Of a stretch of 64,000 nt of DNA, positions 1-8,308 are shown piece after piece (positions within the stretch are counted from its first letter, which is position 1; each line of letters begins with the position of its first letter). Below the pieces are notes generated by a model. That model did no database searches, was not told the DNA's origin, and worked only from the letters and a program-made list of their open reading frames with translations. The DNA is from a virus, in IMG/VR virus record IMGVR_UViG_3300036831_000148, positions 82,269-146,268 of that record. One strand, written 5' to 3'. A program made the translations under genes and the position numbers.

Positions 1-411
1 GGCCTCCTTGACGACCGCCAGGGCGGCCTCGGCCTGGCGGGCCGCCCGGCGGGCGGGGCTGCCCTGGGTGCGCGCCACCACCTCGCGGTCCCGGACGCTC
101 TCGTACTCCCGGCGCATCGCCTGGCCCGACGTCTTCACCAGGGCCGCGTCGTAGGCGTCGTCGGCCTCCTCGCCGCGCCTGGCGGCTACCCGGGCAGCCA
201 TGCGGCGCCGGCGGATCATCTCAGCCCGCAGCGGCTCGGCCAGGTCCAGCCGGGCGCGCACGTCCAGCAAGGCCGCGTGCACCGCCGTGGGGTCGGCGTC
301 GGCGGGGGGCAGGCCGACCGCGCGCAGCATGCCGATCTTCTCCACCAGCTCTCCGCACGAGGCGGCAACCGCCTCCTCGTGGCTGGTCAGGCCGTCGTCC
401 CCGGCAGTCAC
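1..411 (-). CDS. Hypothetical protein, 3' end outside window
   Basis: 137 codons are visible from a GTG start; the 3' end lies beyond the window edge. The protein is rich in Ala, Arg and Glu with no Cys cluster or membrane segment. Its central part (residues about 60-125) looks helical and highly charged. The start overlaps the stop of the upstream gene by GTGA, so the two are translationally coupled downstream of the polymerase gene. Function unknown. Confidence 0.7.
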   Translation of the reverse strand, partial: MTAGDDGLTSHEEAVAASCGELVEKIGMLRAVGLPPADADPTAVHAALLDVRARLDLAEPLRAEMIRRRRMAARVAARRGEEADDAYDAALVKTSGQAMRREYESVRDREVVARTQGSPARRAARQAEAALAVVKEA

Positions 412-722
412 TCCGGCGCCGGGGGCGGCGCGTACTTGGCGAGCACGAGGTCCCGCTCGGCGCGGTGCTCGCGGACCTTGATCATGTGGCCCTGGCGGGC
501 CGCGCTGTCCTCCGGCTCGCGCATTCCCCGGGAATGGTGCACGAAGGCCATTCCGTCGTTGTCCAGGGCCTTGTAGACATCCTGGGTGGTCATCCGGCTC
601 GCTACTGCCACCGGGTCTTCCACCCCGCGCTCCGCCAGCATGCGCAGCAGGTCAACCTCCTGCGCCGTGACGTCAAAGCGCACCTTGCCGTAGTCCTCAG
701 ACCAGCCGTTGTTAACTTCCAT
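408..722 (-). CDS. Hypothetical protein, 104 aa
   Basis: Small soluble protein starting at ATG, 8 nt after the stop of the polymerase gene. Residues about 18-55 (VTAQEVDLLRMLAERG and following) resemble a short helix-turn-helix segment, but I cannot assign a family. It ends in a proline-rich tail and is coupled to the next gene by GTGA. Confidence 0.7.
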   Translation of the reverse strand: MEVNNGWSEDYGKVRFDVTAQEVDLLRMLAERGVEDPVAVASRMTTQDVYKALDNDGMAFVHHSRGMREPEDSAARQGHMIKVREHRAERDLVLAKYAPPPAPE

Positions 723-730
723 GCCCGTTA

Positions 731-3229
731 CTACACCGCAAGCCCGTCAAGCAGGCGCGCGGCGCCCTCCGCGTCCTGGTCCCAGCGGACCCGGGCCGGC
801 ATCCCGGCTGCCAGGGACGCCTGTCCCTCGTCCTGCGGGGTGAGCCCGCAGGTGAACCCGGCCTCGATCGAGCTGCCGTCCGGCATCCGGATCTCCACCG
901 GGTTCTCGCCTGGCAGCGACTTCAGGAACCCGGCGAGCTGCAGCACCTGCTCGCGCGCCGGCGAGGCAGGGAGGAAGATCACCACGCGGCGCGGCGGGCC
1001 TGCGTCCCACTTGCGGGCCGGGGGCTCCAGGACGGGCGGGGCAGGCTCCTGCAGCGGCGGCTCGGCCGGCTTCGGCTCAGGCTCGGGGAGGTCGGAGGTG
1101 AGGCAGATTTCCCCGTCTTCGAGCACCGTAATCTCCTTGACGCTCCCCCACGACCGGCCGATGTGCCAGTCCGCCACCATCGGGGGCCAGGGAACGCCCG
1201 GCCCCTTCACCTCGTAGACCACGGCAGGCGCCAGCGCGGCGATGACCTCCTGGGGCGTCACGTCGCCCCGCACCTCGAATTCAAGCGCGTCGTGCACGTT
1301 CATAATCAGCCGGACCCGGTCCGACAGCCCGGCCCTATCCAGCGCGCGCAGCGCCCGGACCATGGCCATCTTCACGTACTCGCCGGTAGCCGGGCCCTGG
1401 ATTACCGCGTTGCCCGCTGTCCGCTCACCAGCTGCCTGCACCCGGCGGGACGGGTTGTCAAACTCCCAGATCCGCACCTTGCGGCCGAACTTGGTAATGA
1501 CGTACCCGTCGCGGCGGGCCTGGCGGATGACCGAGCGGGAGTACGGCTTCAGTTGCGGGTAGGCGGCGTGGTAGGCGGTGAACAGCGCCTCCGCCGCCTC
1601 CACGGGGATGCCCAGTTGCTGGGCCATGCCGCCGGCGGTCTGGCCGTAAACGGTGGCGAAGTTCATCCGCTTTCCGGTGTCCTTGCGCTGCGCCTTCGTC
1701 ACCTGGGACATCGCGATGCCGAGCATCAGCGACGCGGTCAGCTTGTGCACGTCCTCGCCGCGGGCGAACGCCTCCACCAGCGCGGTCACGCCAGCCTCGG
1801 CGGCGGTCACCCTCAGTTCGATCTGGCTGTAGTCGAACCCGAGGATGTAGTACCCGTGCTGGTCAGGCTCCAGCGGGCCGGCGTACCCGGCTTCCTGCAG
1901 CACCAGCGCCCACCACGGGAGGGTGCCCGGCCCGGTGGCCACCAGGGCGTCACGGAAGTTGAAGTCAAACCGCTCGCCGCTGCGCAGCTCGTAGTGGTAC
2001 TCGCCGGGGGACTGCTGGTAGTTGGGGGCCTCGCAGGAGAACCGGCCCGCGATGGTGCCGTGCTGCAGCAGGGACGGGTGCGCGCGGCCATCGGCTGCCC
2101 AGGAGTACTTGCCCTCGTAGATGTCCAGGAACTTCAGCCGCAGGTCGTGCAGCCGCTTCCAGGACAGGTACTTCTTGACCTCCGGGTACTTGGCGGCCAA
2201 CTGGGGCAGCGCCCGCTTGGCGTCCACGCTGGGAGCGCCGGACTCGGTATGGTGCATCACCGGCATACCGCACTGGACGTAGAGCAGGTCAGCCAGTTGC
2301 TTGGAGGAGTTGAAGTTGAAACCGGACGCCAGCCGCGCCCCGGCGAGGGCCTCGAAGTCCTCGATCACCTCGGCGAGCAGCTTCTCGGCGAACTCGCGGA
2401 TCTCCGCCGACTTGGCCCGCAGCAGGTTCCAGTCGTAGCAGATGCCGGTGTCCGCCATCTCGCACACGATGGGCAGGACCTGCATCTCCAGCTTGTAGAT
2501 GAACGTGTTCCGCACTTTCGGCCAGCGGTACAGGTGGTGCCGCAGCGCCTCCACCGCGTCCTCGCACATGTAGGCGCAGACCTCGGGGTCAGCCGGGTCG
2601 AACACGTTGAACCGGACGGAGTTCATCTCCTTCTCCGTCGGCGGGCGGCCGATGACGACCGTCAGCAGGTCAGCGAGCGAGCGCATCTGGTAGCCGAAAT
2701 TCGCCAGCGTCGCCGCCTTCAGGCCGTGGCTCTTGTTCTCGCCCTCGGCGAACGACTCCAGCAGCGTGCAGGACCGCACCGGGAAGTAGCCGCGGGCGGC
2801 CACCACCGCTGCCCCGAGCAGCGGGTGGTCGTGCAGGTTGCGCAGGAAGAACCGCGACAGCCAGCGGAGCTCGGCGACCGCGCCGTGCGCCACTCCCAGC
2901 GGCAGCCCGTCGTCGTCAGTAGCGTGCAGCATCTGCCAGAACAAGGCGGCTGCCGCCTTGTTGTCCACGTTGGGGGCCGAGTCAAAGGCCAGCGGCACCG
3001 CGCGCGCCCAGTTGAGGCTGTTGGTGAACTGGAAACTGACCACCATGTTGGCCTCGGCCCGCAGCGACATGCCCTCGCGGGATTCCCCGTGGTAGCCGGT
3101 TTCCACGTCAAAGCCGAAGGGCTTCCTCTCGGCGATGACCGCCTTAACCCGGTCCTCAAGCTCGGCCAGGTCGGTGAGCAGCGCGCTGCTCGGCATCACC
3201 CGGGCCGGAGACTCCGCCACGGCGGTCAC
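731..3229 (-). CDS. PolA-type DNA polymerase with C-terminal extension
   Basis: About 832 aa from the GTG at 3229, chosen because it overlaps the preceding stop (GTGA) and removes a non-homologous-looking lead. The N-terminal exonuclease-like domain begins with FGFDVET (DxE, residues about 39-44). The family A polymerase motifs are present: DYSQIELR (motif A, about 466), KRMNFATVYGQ (motif B, about 520) and VHDALEFE (motif C, about 644). No 5'-nuclease domain is visible. It should copy the element's DNA from primed template. After about residue 700 comes a Pro/Glu linker and then a segment near 745-785 (VVIFLPASPAREQ...SLPGENPVEIRM) that resembles the C-terminal part of bacterial DnaE; that resemblance is from memory. 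Confidence 0.93.
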   Translation of the reverse strand: MTAVAESPARVMPSSALLTDLAELEDRVKAVIAERKPFGFDVETGYHGESREGMSLRAEANMVVSFQFTNSLNWARAVPLAFDSAPNVDNKAAAALFWQMLHATDDDGLPLGVAHGAVAELRWLSRFFLRNLHDHPLLGAAVVAARGYFPVRSCTLLESFAEGENKSHGLKAATLANFGYQMRSLADLLTVVIGRPPTEKEMNSVRFNVFDPADPEVCAYMCEDAVEALRHHLYRWPKVRNTFIYKLEMQVLPIVCEMADTGICYDWNLLRAKSAEIREFAEKLLAEVIEDFEALAGARLASGFNFNSSKQLADLLYVQCGMPVMHHTESGAPSVDAKRALPQLAAKYPEVKKYLSWKRLHDLRLKFLDIYEGKYSWAADGRAHPSLLQHGTIAGRFSCEAPNYQQSPGEYHYELRSGERFDFNFRDALVATGPGTLPWWALVLQEAGYAGPLEPDQHGYYILGFDYSQIELRVTAAEAGVTALVEAFARGEDVHKLTASLMLGIAMSQVTKAQRKDTGKRMNFATVYGQTAGGMAQQLGIPVEAAEALFTAYHAAYPQLKPYSRSVIRQARRDGYVITKFGRKVRIWEFDNPSRRVQAAGERTAGNAVIQGPATGEYVKMAMVRALRALDRAGLSDRVRLIMNVHDALEFEVRGDVTPQEVIAALAPAVVYEVKGPGVPWPPMVADWHIGRSWGSVKEITVLEDGEICLTSDLPEPEPKPAEPPLQEPAPPVLEPPARKWDAGPPRRVVIFLPASPAREQVLQLAGFLKSLPGENPVEIRMPDGSSIEAGFTCGLTPQDEGQASLAAGMPARVRWDQDAEGAARLLDGLAV

Positions 3230-3450
3230 AGCCCGGCCTCGCACAGCCTGCAGGTGGTCGCTGTCGCCATCTTCTCCTCCTCGAAAAGGCACCCGCACAA
3301 CTGGCACCACCAGGTACTGGCCCGGCGGGCCCGCTCCGCGCACTCGCGCCCGTACAGCAGGCCGCCTACCTCCGTGCACGCCGACCGGCGGCGCAGGTGG
3401 CGGCAGCCGAAGCAGCGGACCCAGACCGGCGGCAGCGCTCGCATCGTCAT
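3226..3450 (-). CDS. Small zinc-ribbon protein, 74 aa
   Basis: Three Cys pairs are visible (CFGC, CQLC, CRLC) plus isolated Cys residues, giving one or two probable zinc sites. It sits immediately upstream of the polymerase gene and overlaps its GTG start, so co-translation is likely. No further role can be read. Confidence 0.7.
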   Translation of the reverse strand: MTMRALPPVWVRCFGCRHLRRRSACTEVGGLLYGRECAERARRASTWWCQLCGCLFEEEKMATATTCRLCEAGL

Positions 3451-3454
3451 ACGG

Positions 3455-3643
3455 TCACTCCGGAAGGGCGATGTCCCGGTCGGCCAGGCGGCGGCGCACC
3501 TGGCCGAACTGCACAGGCGTGACTACGTCTAGCAGCGCGGCGACCACCTCCAGGAGGCCGTCCCGCTCGCGGGTCGCCTCGTCCAGTTCCATCTGGACGC
3601 TTCGCGCGTGCACCCGGATCGCCTCGCATTCCTCGCAGTCCAT
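3455..3643 (-). CDS. Hypothetical coiled-coil protein, 62 aa
   Basis: Starts MDCEECEAIRVHARS, followed by a helical stretch with regularly spaced Leu and Val (about residues 17-42), probably a short coiled coil. The N-terminal CEEC could bind metal. It lies between the delta-like gene and the zinc-ribbon gene in the same direction. Confidence 0.6.
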   Translation of the reverse strand: MDCEECEAIRVHARSVQMELDEATRERDGLLEVVAALLDVVTPVQFGQVRRRLADRDIALPE

Positions 3644-3675
3644 GTCCCCAGGGGTTCCCGTATCCTGTTACGCCG

Positions 3676-4614
3676 CTACCACAGCGCCGCCAGGCTTTCG
3701 GCCACCCCGGCGGACGCCCCGGCCCGCCAGGCGGCGTCCGCGGCGGCGAGCAGGGCACGGCAGCGGCGCACCCGGTCGGGCCCGTAACGGGCCAGGTGCG
3801 GGATAACCCGGTTGGCGGCGAACCGCTCCGCCTTCAGCCAGGAGGCCGCCTCTCTGGGGGTCAGCCCCTGGCGCGTGCCGTCGGCGACCAGTTCGACCGC
3901 GGCCAGCCGGGACGACAGCAGGCCGATGACCATCCCCAGGTCGCCGCGAGCAAGCGCGCGGGCGGCAGCGGCGGCGCCCGCGCGGTCCCCGGCCATCAGC
4001 CGGTCGGTGAAGTCACCGCCCGGATCAGGCGGGCAGACGACCGCCAGCGAGGCGGGCTGCGGGTCCAGGCCGGCGAGGCGGGCCTGCTCGCACGCCAGCC
4101 AGGCCCCGCTCAGCCCGCCGCCGCGCGTCAGCACCTCGTAGGCGAGGTTCAGCGAGACCCCCGGCCACCAGGAGGCCACCAGGGCAGTCTGGTCCTCCAG
4201 GGACGACGGCGCGCAGCACCGGACAAGCTGCCCGGACCGCGACGACTGCAGCGCCGCCAGGTGCGGGGCAAGCTGCCCGTCGTCGCGCGCGAAGTCGTCG
4301 TCGCCGGAGACGAACGTCACGTAGGCGGTGTCCAGCTCTCCGGCCGTGGCGAGCAGCGTGACGTTCCCGGTGGCCTTCAGCCGCTCGGCCCCGTACACCG
4401 TCACCCGGCGCCCGCCCGGCGGCGGGACCGACAGCAGCAGGTTCCACACGTCCCGCTCGGGCACCTCTCCGGCGAACAAGGCCGAGCACTGGTCCGGCGG
4501 CGCGCCCGCCCGGTGCTCGGCCACCACCTCGCGGGCCAGGACGTGCTCGGCACCGCAGACCCACGTGAGCGGCCGGACAGTCTTCTTGCGGGACCACTGC
4601 AGGTAAGTTGCCAA
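3676..4614 (-). CDS. DNA polymerase III delta-like clamp-loader subunit
   Basis: 312 aa from a TTG codon. Start MATYLQWSRKK, then PLTWVCGAEHVLAREVV, which resembles the N-terminal strand-turn of delta subunits (HolA). The C-terminal half is all-helical with LSSRLAAVELVADG and later LLAAADAAWR, the usual delta arrangement. No Walker A motif, as expected for delta. With the delta-prime-like gene at 5404 it would form part of an element-encoded clamp loader. The upstream overlapping gene at 4849 is in a different frame over the first part. Family assignment is by pattern, not by search. Confidence 0.7.
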   Translation of the reverse strand: MATYLQWSRKKTVRPLTWVCGAEHVLAREVVAEHRAGAPPDQCSALFAGEVPERDVWNLLLSVPPPGGRRVTVYGAERLKATGNVTLLATAGELDTAYVTFVSGDDDFARDDGQLAPHLAALQSSRSGQLVRCCAPSSLEDQTALVASWWPGVSLNLAYEVLTRGGGLSGAWLACEQARLAGLDPQPASLAVVCPPDPGGDFTDRLMAGDRAGAAAAARALARGDLGMVIGLLSSRLAAVELVADGTRQGLTPREAASWLKAERFAANRVIPHLARYGPDRVRRCRALLAAADAAWRAGASAGVAESLAALW

Positions 4615-4849
4615 GACGGGCCAGCCATTCCGCCACAGCCTCCACCAGGTCCGACGACGGGGGGACGGAGCCGCAGTCGCTCCACTTGACGAACCCCAGC
4701 CGGATCCTGGCTACCTGGGCGGTGCCGTTCAGCTTCACCACGGCCCAGCCGTTGTGCTCGCCGGCCTCCGTCCAGGCGGCTTCTTCCTCTGCCTCGGTAG
4801 CTCGTTCGTAAGAGACCGTCAGGCCGAGGGGGATGGTCGCGTTGTCCAT
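4025..4849 (-). CDS. Hypothetical protein overlapping the delta-like gene
   Basis: The ATG at 4849 lies 5 nt after the stop of the preceding gene. The first ~80 residues (to about nt 4610) have ordinary composition (MDNATIPLGLTVSYERATEA, later VAEWLARLG). From there on, this frame becomes an Arg/Gly/Ala-rich shadow of the delta-like gene, which is in the +1 frame. The open frame formally continues to 4025. The true product is probably ~80-90 aa of unique sequence, either with an overlapping tail or joined to the delta-like protein by a frameshift (programmed, or an assembly error). Confidence 0.45.
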   Translation of the reverse strand: MDNATIPLGLTVSYERATEAEEEAAWTEAGEHNGWAVVKLNGTAQVARIRLGFVKWSDCGSVPPSSDLVEAVAEWLARLGNLPAVVPQEDCPAAHVGLRCRARPGPRGGGRAPGGRAAGPVLGLVRRRGARAGRVEPAAVGPAAGRAPGDGVRGRAAEGHRERHAARHGRRAGHRLRDVRLRRRRLRARRRAACPAPGGAAVVAVRAACPVLRAVVPGGPDCPGGLLVAGGLAEPRLRGADARRRAERGLAGVRAGPPRRPGPAARLAGGRLPA

Positions 4850-4854
4850 GCCCT

Positions 4855-5331
4855 CTACTGCGTCCGGCGGATCGTTCCCGTCTGCCGGGCGAGGTCGCGG
4901 ATCATCGCCGGGGTGTACCGGCCGCCCTCGGCGAGCTGCATCAGCCGGGTCGCCGGGCCCGCCTGCGCGAGCTCGGCGGCGATCAGCCGCTCGAACCCCA
5001 GCCGGGTCATCACCGCCCACCGGGGCCCGTTCGGGCCGGTCGCCTGCGCGATGGCGTCAATCAGGTGGTTGATCCTGGAGTGCACCAGGTAGAACGGGTC
5101 GGGCGAGGCCCCCTGCGCGGCAAGCTCGGCGAACTTGGCCTGGTTCGCGGCCACCAAGTCCTCGAACTGCTGCCCGAGCACCTCCAGGGAGGGAGCCACC
5201 GCAGGCGGGGCCGAAGGACCCCGGCTAGGGGGCGGCGGCACGGCCTGGCGGGGACCCGGCGCAGGGGGCAGAGGGCCGTCGCCGTTGTGGACGCGGTGCG
5301 TCTTGCGGTGGTCGCCGTTTTCCTGGCTCAC
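4855..5331 (-). CDS. Hypothetical protein, 158 aa
   Basis: The N-terminal ~45 residues are Pro-rich and probably disordered (PLPPAPGPRQAVPPPPSRGP). Residues about 47-150 are helical, with FEDLVAANQAKFAELAAQ and a later LARQTGTIRR. It sits within the replication gene cluster between the clamp-loader-like genes. No family recognised. Confidence 0.7.
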   Translation of the reverse strand: MSQENGDHRKTHRVHNGDGPLPPAPGPRQAVPPPPSRGPSAPPAVAPSLEVLGQQFEDLVAANQAKFAELAAQGASPDPFYLVHSRINHLIDAIAQATGPNGPRWAVMTRLGFERLIAAELAQAGPATRLMQLAEGGRYTPAMIRDLARQTGTIRRTQ

Positions 5332-5403
5332 GAGGGCTCCTCACGTTCGGGAAGTTGCCCTCCTCCAATCGCCAGCCCGGATAATCTCCCCCCGGCAGCG
5401 CAA

Positions 5404-6063
5404 TCACCCCGCAGGGAAGGCCCGCTCCAGCGCCACCACCGGTGCCAGTTTCGCGCCCGGCCAGCGGCTCAGCCCCTCAAGCACGCGCAGGGCCTGCTCG
5501 GGGGTGACACCGGGCGCGAACCCGGGGGAGAAGTCCTCCCAGCGCCCGGAGGCTGCCTCCGCAGCCCAGGCGGTCAGCACCGTAACCTGGGCCGGGGTCC
5601 AGCCGCGGACCGCCTGCACGAGCAGCGCGGCGCTGCCCGACTGGGCAGCCTTCAGCGCGGTGGCCACGGCGGTCTTGTCCGCCGCGCCGGCGATCTCCGC
5701 CTCCTGGGCGGCGCCCAGTACCAGCAGGCGGCACCGGGACATGACGGTCGGCAACAGCGCCCGCTCGGCGGCGAGCACGAACCGGCAGCCCGGCGGAGGC
5801 TCCTCCAGGGTCTTCAGCAGCGTGTTCTGCACCTGCGCGCCCGCCTTAGCCATGTTCAGCGCGTAAACCCGCACCTGCCCGCCGGGAACCGTCCAGGCGC
5901 CGTCCCGGATCTCCCGGGCGGCTGCCGCGTTCAGTTCGTACCGGTACGTCCAGTTCAGGTCACCGCAGGCTTCCAGCAGAACGACGCCCGCTCCCCGGCC
6001 GAGCAGCAGCAGGGTGGGGGGCAGTTCGCGCGCGAGCGCCTCGCGCGCCTGCTCAGGCGTCAT
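5404..6063 (-). CDS. DNA polymerase III delta-prime-like subunit
   Basis: 219 aa. The block QNTLLKTLEEPPPGCRFVLA followed by LLPTVMSRCRLLVLG is the classical delta-prime/HolB (and DnaX) signature: the LLK(x)LEEPP segment, sensor 1 strand and SRC arginine-finger motif. There is no P-loop and the N-terminal ATPase lobe is shortened, so it should be a non-hydrolysing clamp-loader subunit. It pairs with the delta-like product at 3676. It is downstream of, and overlaps by 11 nt, the small gene at 6053. Confidence 0.85.
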   Translation of the reverse strand: MTPEQAREALARELPPTLLLLGRGAGVVLLEACGDLNWTYRYELNAAAAREIRDGAWTVPGGQVRVYALNMAKAGAQVQNTLLKTLEEPPPGCRFVLAAERALLPTVMSRCRLLVLGAAQEAEIAGAADKTAVATALKAAQSGSAALLVQAVRGWTPAQVTVLTAWAAEAASGRWEDFSPGFAPGVTPEQALRVLEGLSRWPGAKLAPVVALERAFPAG

Positions 6064-6253
6064 CCTTCATCTCCTCGTCACGCACCGGCCAGAACTTCCA
6101 GTACCCGCCGCGCGTGCGCCCGGAGTGCCAGTCAGCGGCCGGGGTATCCCGCTTCCAGTGACCAGCATTGTCCTCGCACCGGGCAGTTGACCGCAGCGAC
6201 GGCTGCGCGCCGCACCTCGGCTGAGAGGGGCTGTTGTCCACGGCAAGTTTCAC
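6053..6253 (-). CDS. Hypothetical protein, 66 aa
   Basis: The GTG at 6253 overlaps the stop of the sigma-like gene (GTGA). The C-terminal half has HWKRDTPAADWHSGRTRGGY, with two Cys earlier (RCGAQ, RCEDN), suggesting a small Cys/His metal site. Two further in-frame starts lie upstream but run back into the sigma-like gene. Function unknown. Confidence 0.6.
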   Translation of the reverse strand: MKLAVDNSPSQPRCGAQPSLRSTARCEDNAGHWKRDTPAADWHSGRTRGGYWKFWPVRDEEMKDDA

Positions 6254-7335
6254 GGAGCCACCAGCAGGAACGCCGCCTCGCGGACCGCCTCCAGGTCGGC
6301 GGGGCTGACCCCGGGTAGTTTCGCCAGGCCACCCAGGGCCTCCTCGAACGCGCGCCACGGGCCGGTCTCCGTCAGGTCCGGCGGGGAGATGGGCTCGGCC
6401 TCCAGGCCGTCCAGCAACCGCTCCAGGCCGAAGATCAGGGCCGCCTTCACCTTGCCGAAGTGCCCGCCCTCGTAGTGGCCGCCCTTGGCCGCGCGGGTCT
6501 TCGGGTAGTCACGCATTACCTGCGCGGCGAAGTCCAGGTACCACTGCCTGCCCGCGGCGGCAAGCGGGTGCCCGGTGTCGGCGAAGGCGGGCAGTACCCG
6601 GTTGCCGCGCGAGTCGCGCAGTGCCTTCACCGCCTCGCGCACCTGCAGGGCGGTAAGCAGCATGCCGCCCAGCTCGAAGCACGCCGGGGGCGGCGCGGGC
6701 AGCGGCCTCGGAGCGGTTACCGCGCCGAGCAGGCCGCGGAGTTCCGCCATCCAGGCCTCGGCCGCTTCCGGGGTGACCTTGAACCTGGCCCGGACCGCCG
6801 CCGCGGTCACCGGCTTGCCGGCGCCGTAGCGGTCGGCGAGCGCGTCAAACAGCGGGAGCACCGGCGCGCGGCCGGGCGGCTCCGGCAGCCGGCGGGAGAT
6901 CGCGGCGCGCAGCCGCTCCAGGGCCTCGTCGTCGGCCAGCGACGGATACTGGTCGCTGACGGACGTCATCGCGTCAATAGCCGGGCTCAGGCCGTCCTGG
7001 CCCGCCCCCGCGTCAAGCAGCAGCGGCTCGCGCGCGCTCCGGGCGGCTACCTCGCGCAGCCCCCGGCAGTAGACCGGGACCTGGCCGAGGATGAACGCCT
7101 TGAACGAGACCGGCGCGCGCGTGTAGTCGCTGACGTGAGCCGGGTTGTACAGGGCGATGACGTCGCGCTTGATGAACTGGCCCAGGATGTACTGGACCCC
7201 GTCCTCCACGTCCTGGGGCCTGGCCCCGGGCCCTAGCCCGCGCCACACCACCCTCTTGATGTCCGGGTAGTAAACCCGGGCAAGCTCGTCGTAGTCGGCA
7301 GGGACAGCAGAGACAGCTGAACTCGGAGACGCCAC
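6250..7335 (-). CDS. Putative sigma-factor-like protein
   Basis: 361 aa. The N-terminal part (YDELARVYYPDIKRVV..., PQDVEDGVQYILGQF, residues about 14-55) looks like region 2 of ECF-type sigma factors, where a helix pair with DxxDxxQ contacts the -10 element. A helical HTH-like stretch follows at about 165-200 (VTAAAVRARFKVTPEAAEAW). The C-terminal ~150 residues are unlike any sigma factor I know. It has its own promoter of the element's palindrome class. An alternative is a DNA-binding protein of another family; sigma activity is an inference. Confidence 0.5.
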   Translation of the reverse strand: MASPSSAVSAVPADYDELARVYYPDIKRVVWRGLGPGARPQDVEDGVQYILGQFIKRDVIALYNPAHVSDYTRAPVSFKAFILGQVPVYCRGLREVAARSAREPLLLDAGAGQDGLSPAIDAMTSVSDQYPSLADDEALERLRAAISRRLPEPPGRAPVLPLFDALADRYGAGKPVTAAAVRARFKVTPEAAEAWMAELRGLLGAVTAPRPLPAPPPACFELGGMLLTALQVREAVKALRDSRGNRVLPAFADTGHPLAAAGRQWYLDFAAQVMRDYPKTRAAKGGHYEGGHFGKVKAALIFGLERLLDGLEAEPISPPDLTETGPWRAFEEALGGLAKLPGVSPADLEAVREAAFLLVAP

Positions 7336-7370
7336 ACAGAACTCCCCAACAGAACCTCACCAGTAGGTTG

Positions 7371-7400
7371 AGGTTAGCCCTGTGCTTTACTCCCGTCAAG
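7371..7400 (-). promoter_or_regulatory. Promoter with TTTAC-variant palindrome
   Basis: -35 TTGACG lies in CTTGACGGGAGTAAAG (7385-7400); spacer 17 nt; -10 TAACCT at 7376-7371. It faces the sigma-like gene at 7335. Confidence 0.7.
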
Positions 7401-7417
7401 TTAACCGGGAGTAAGGC

Positions 7418-7738
7418 CTACCAGACAGCCTGGTACTCGCGCCGGGCCCGCTCCACGGCCGGCTCGCCGACCGCGATGCGCGAGCCGGGGACATCCAGGG
7501 CGCCGTCCGCGCTGGTCTCCACCAGCACGACGCCGCGCCGGCCCAGGTTGGTGGACAGCAGCGACTTGTAGGCGCACCCGGCAGGCAGCTCGAACGCGCC
7601 GCGGGTGAACGTGACGACGGCGGGCACCACCTCGCCGCCCCTGAGACCGTCGGCGGCGGCGGTGCCGGTCAGTTCCTCGGCCACCCGCCACTTCCGCCCG
7701 CCGCCGAACAACTCGTCCCACGCGCGGGTGGTCGCCAT
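7418..7738 (-). CDS. Hypothetical protein, 106 aa
   Basis: Soluble, mixed composition, beta-rich in the middle (VVPAVVTFTRGAFELP, GVVLVETSADG). The start ATG overlaps the stop of the upstream gene. It ends 18 nt before the promoter of the sigma-like gene. No family recognised. Confidence 0.75.
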   Translation of the reverse strand: MATTRAWDELFGGGRKWRVAEELTGTAAADGLRGGEVVPAVVTFTRGAFELPAGCAYKSLLSTNLGRRGVVLVETSADGALDVPGSRIAVGEPAVERARREYQAVW

Positions 7739-8007
7739 CAGTCCTCCAGGGGGTCGCGCACCGTGAAGCGGTCCTCCGATGCCTGCCTGCGGAACTGGGT
7801 ATCGGCGACCCGGCGCGCCAGGTCCTGCTGCCGCTCAGCCGGGCGCTCCTGCTCGCGCCAGCGCTCGTACTCGGCGGCGGCGTCCAGCGCGGAACCCGGG
7901 TCGGACCGGTACAGCGCGGCCCACTTCTCGCAGGCCAGCAAGTGAATGACCATGGCCGCCAGCTCGCCGGACTCCTGGCACCCGGCGCAGCGGCCCTGCG
8001 CCCTCAC
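7738..8007 (-). CDS. Hypothetical Cys-containing protein, 89 aa
   Basis: The GTG at 8007 was chosen because the frame upstream overlaps the SWIM gene and has no better start; an internal ATG exists 17 codons later. It begins with CAGCQ and has a further Cys in LLACEKW, possibly a zinc site. The rest is a highly charged helix (EYERWREQERPAERQQDLARR). Confidence 0.55.
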   Translation of the reverse strand: MRAQGRCAGCQESGELAAMVIHLLACEKWAALYRSDPGSALDAAAEYERWREQERPAERQQDLARRVADTQFRRQASEDRFTVRDPLED

Positions 8008-8056
8008 GGGGCCTGGCCCGCGCGACAGTGCCCGCTGCTCTTGCTCACGTCTTTTC

Positions 8057-8308
8057 CTACGCCCGGCTGAGCAGCTCCGAGAGGAGCGCGGGCACTGACC
8101 GGCGGACCTTCTCCCGGTCGACGTGCTTGCACAGCCCGTCTGCACGTGCAGCGTGACGGCAGCCGGGGCAGGTGCACGACCAGCTCCCGTCCGGGTACCG
8201 GGAGACCCGGTACTCCAGGCCCGGCTCGCTGTCGGAGGGGACCATGACCTCGGCCACCATGCCGGAGACACGGCGGCCGGGGGGCTCGGCGGAAACGGAA
8301 ACCCTCAC
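8057..8308 (-). CDS. SWIM-type zinc finger protein, 83 aa
   Basis: The pattern WSCTCPGCRHAARADGLCKH fits the SWIM motif CxCx(n)CxH. SWIM domains bind DNA or proteins. The GTG at 8308 overlaps the upstream stop. A second SWIM-type protein is encoded at 41961. Its target cannot be read from the sequence. Confidence 0.7.
   Translation of the reverse strand: MRVSVSAEPPGRRVSGMVAEVMVPSDSEPGLEYRVSRYPDGSWSCTCPGCRHAARADGLCKHVDREKVRRSVPALLSELLSRA

Noticed and set aside
1163-3532. A 789-codon open frame on the plus strand opposite the polymerase gene
   Set aside because: It lies antisense to a clear PolA gene with all motifs, is His/Arg/Gly-rich, and arises from GC-rich third positions. Many other plus-strand frames are of the same kind.
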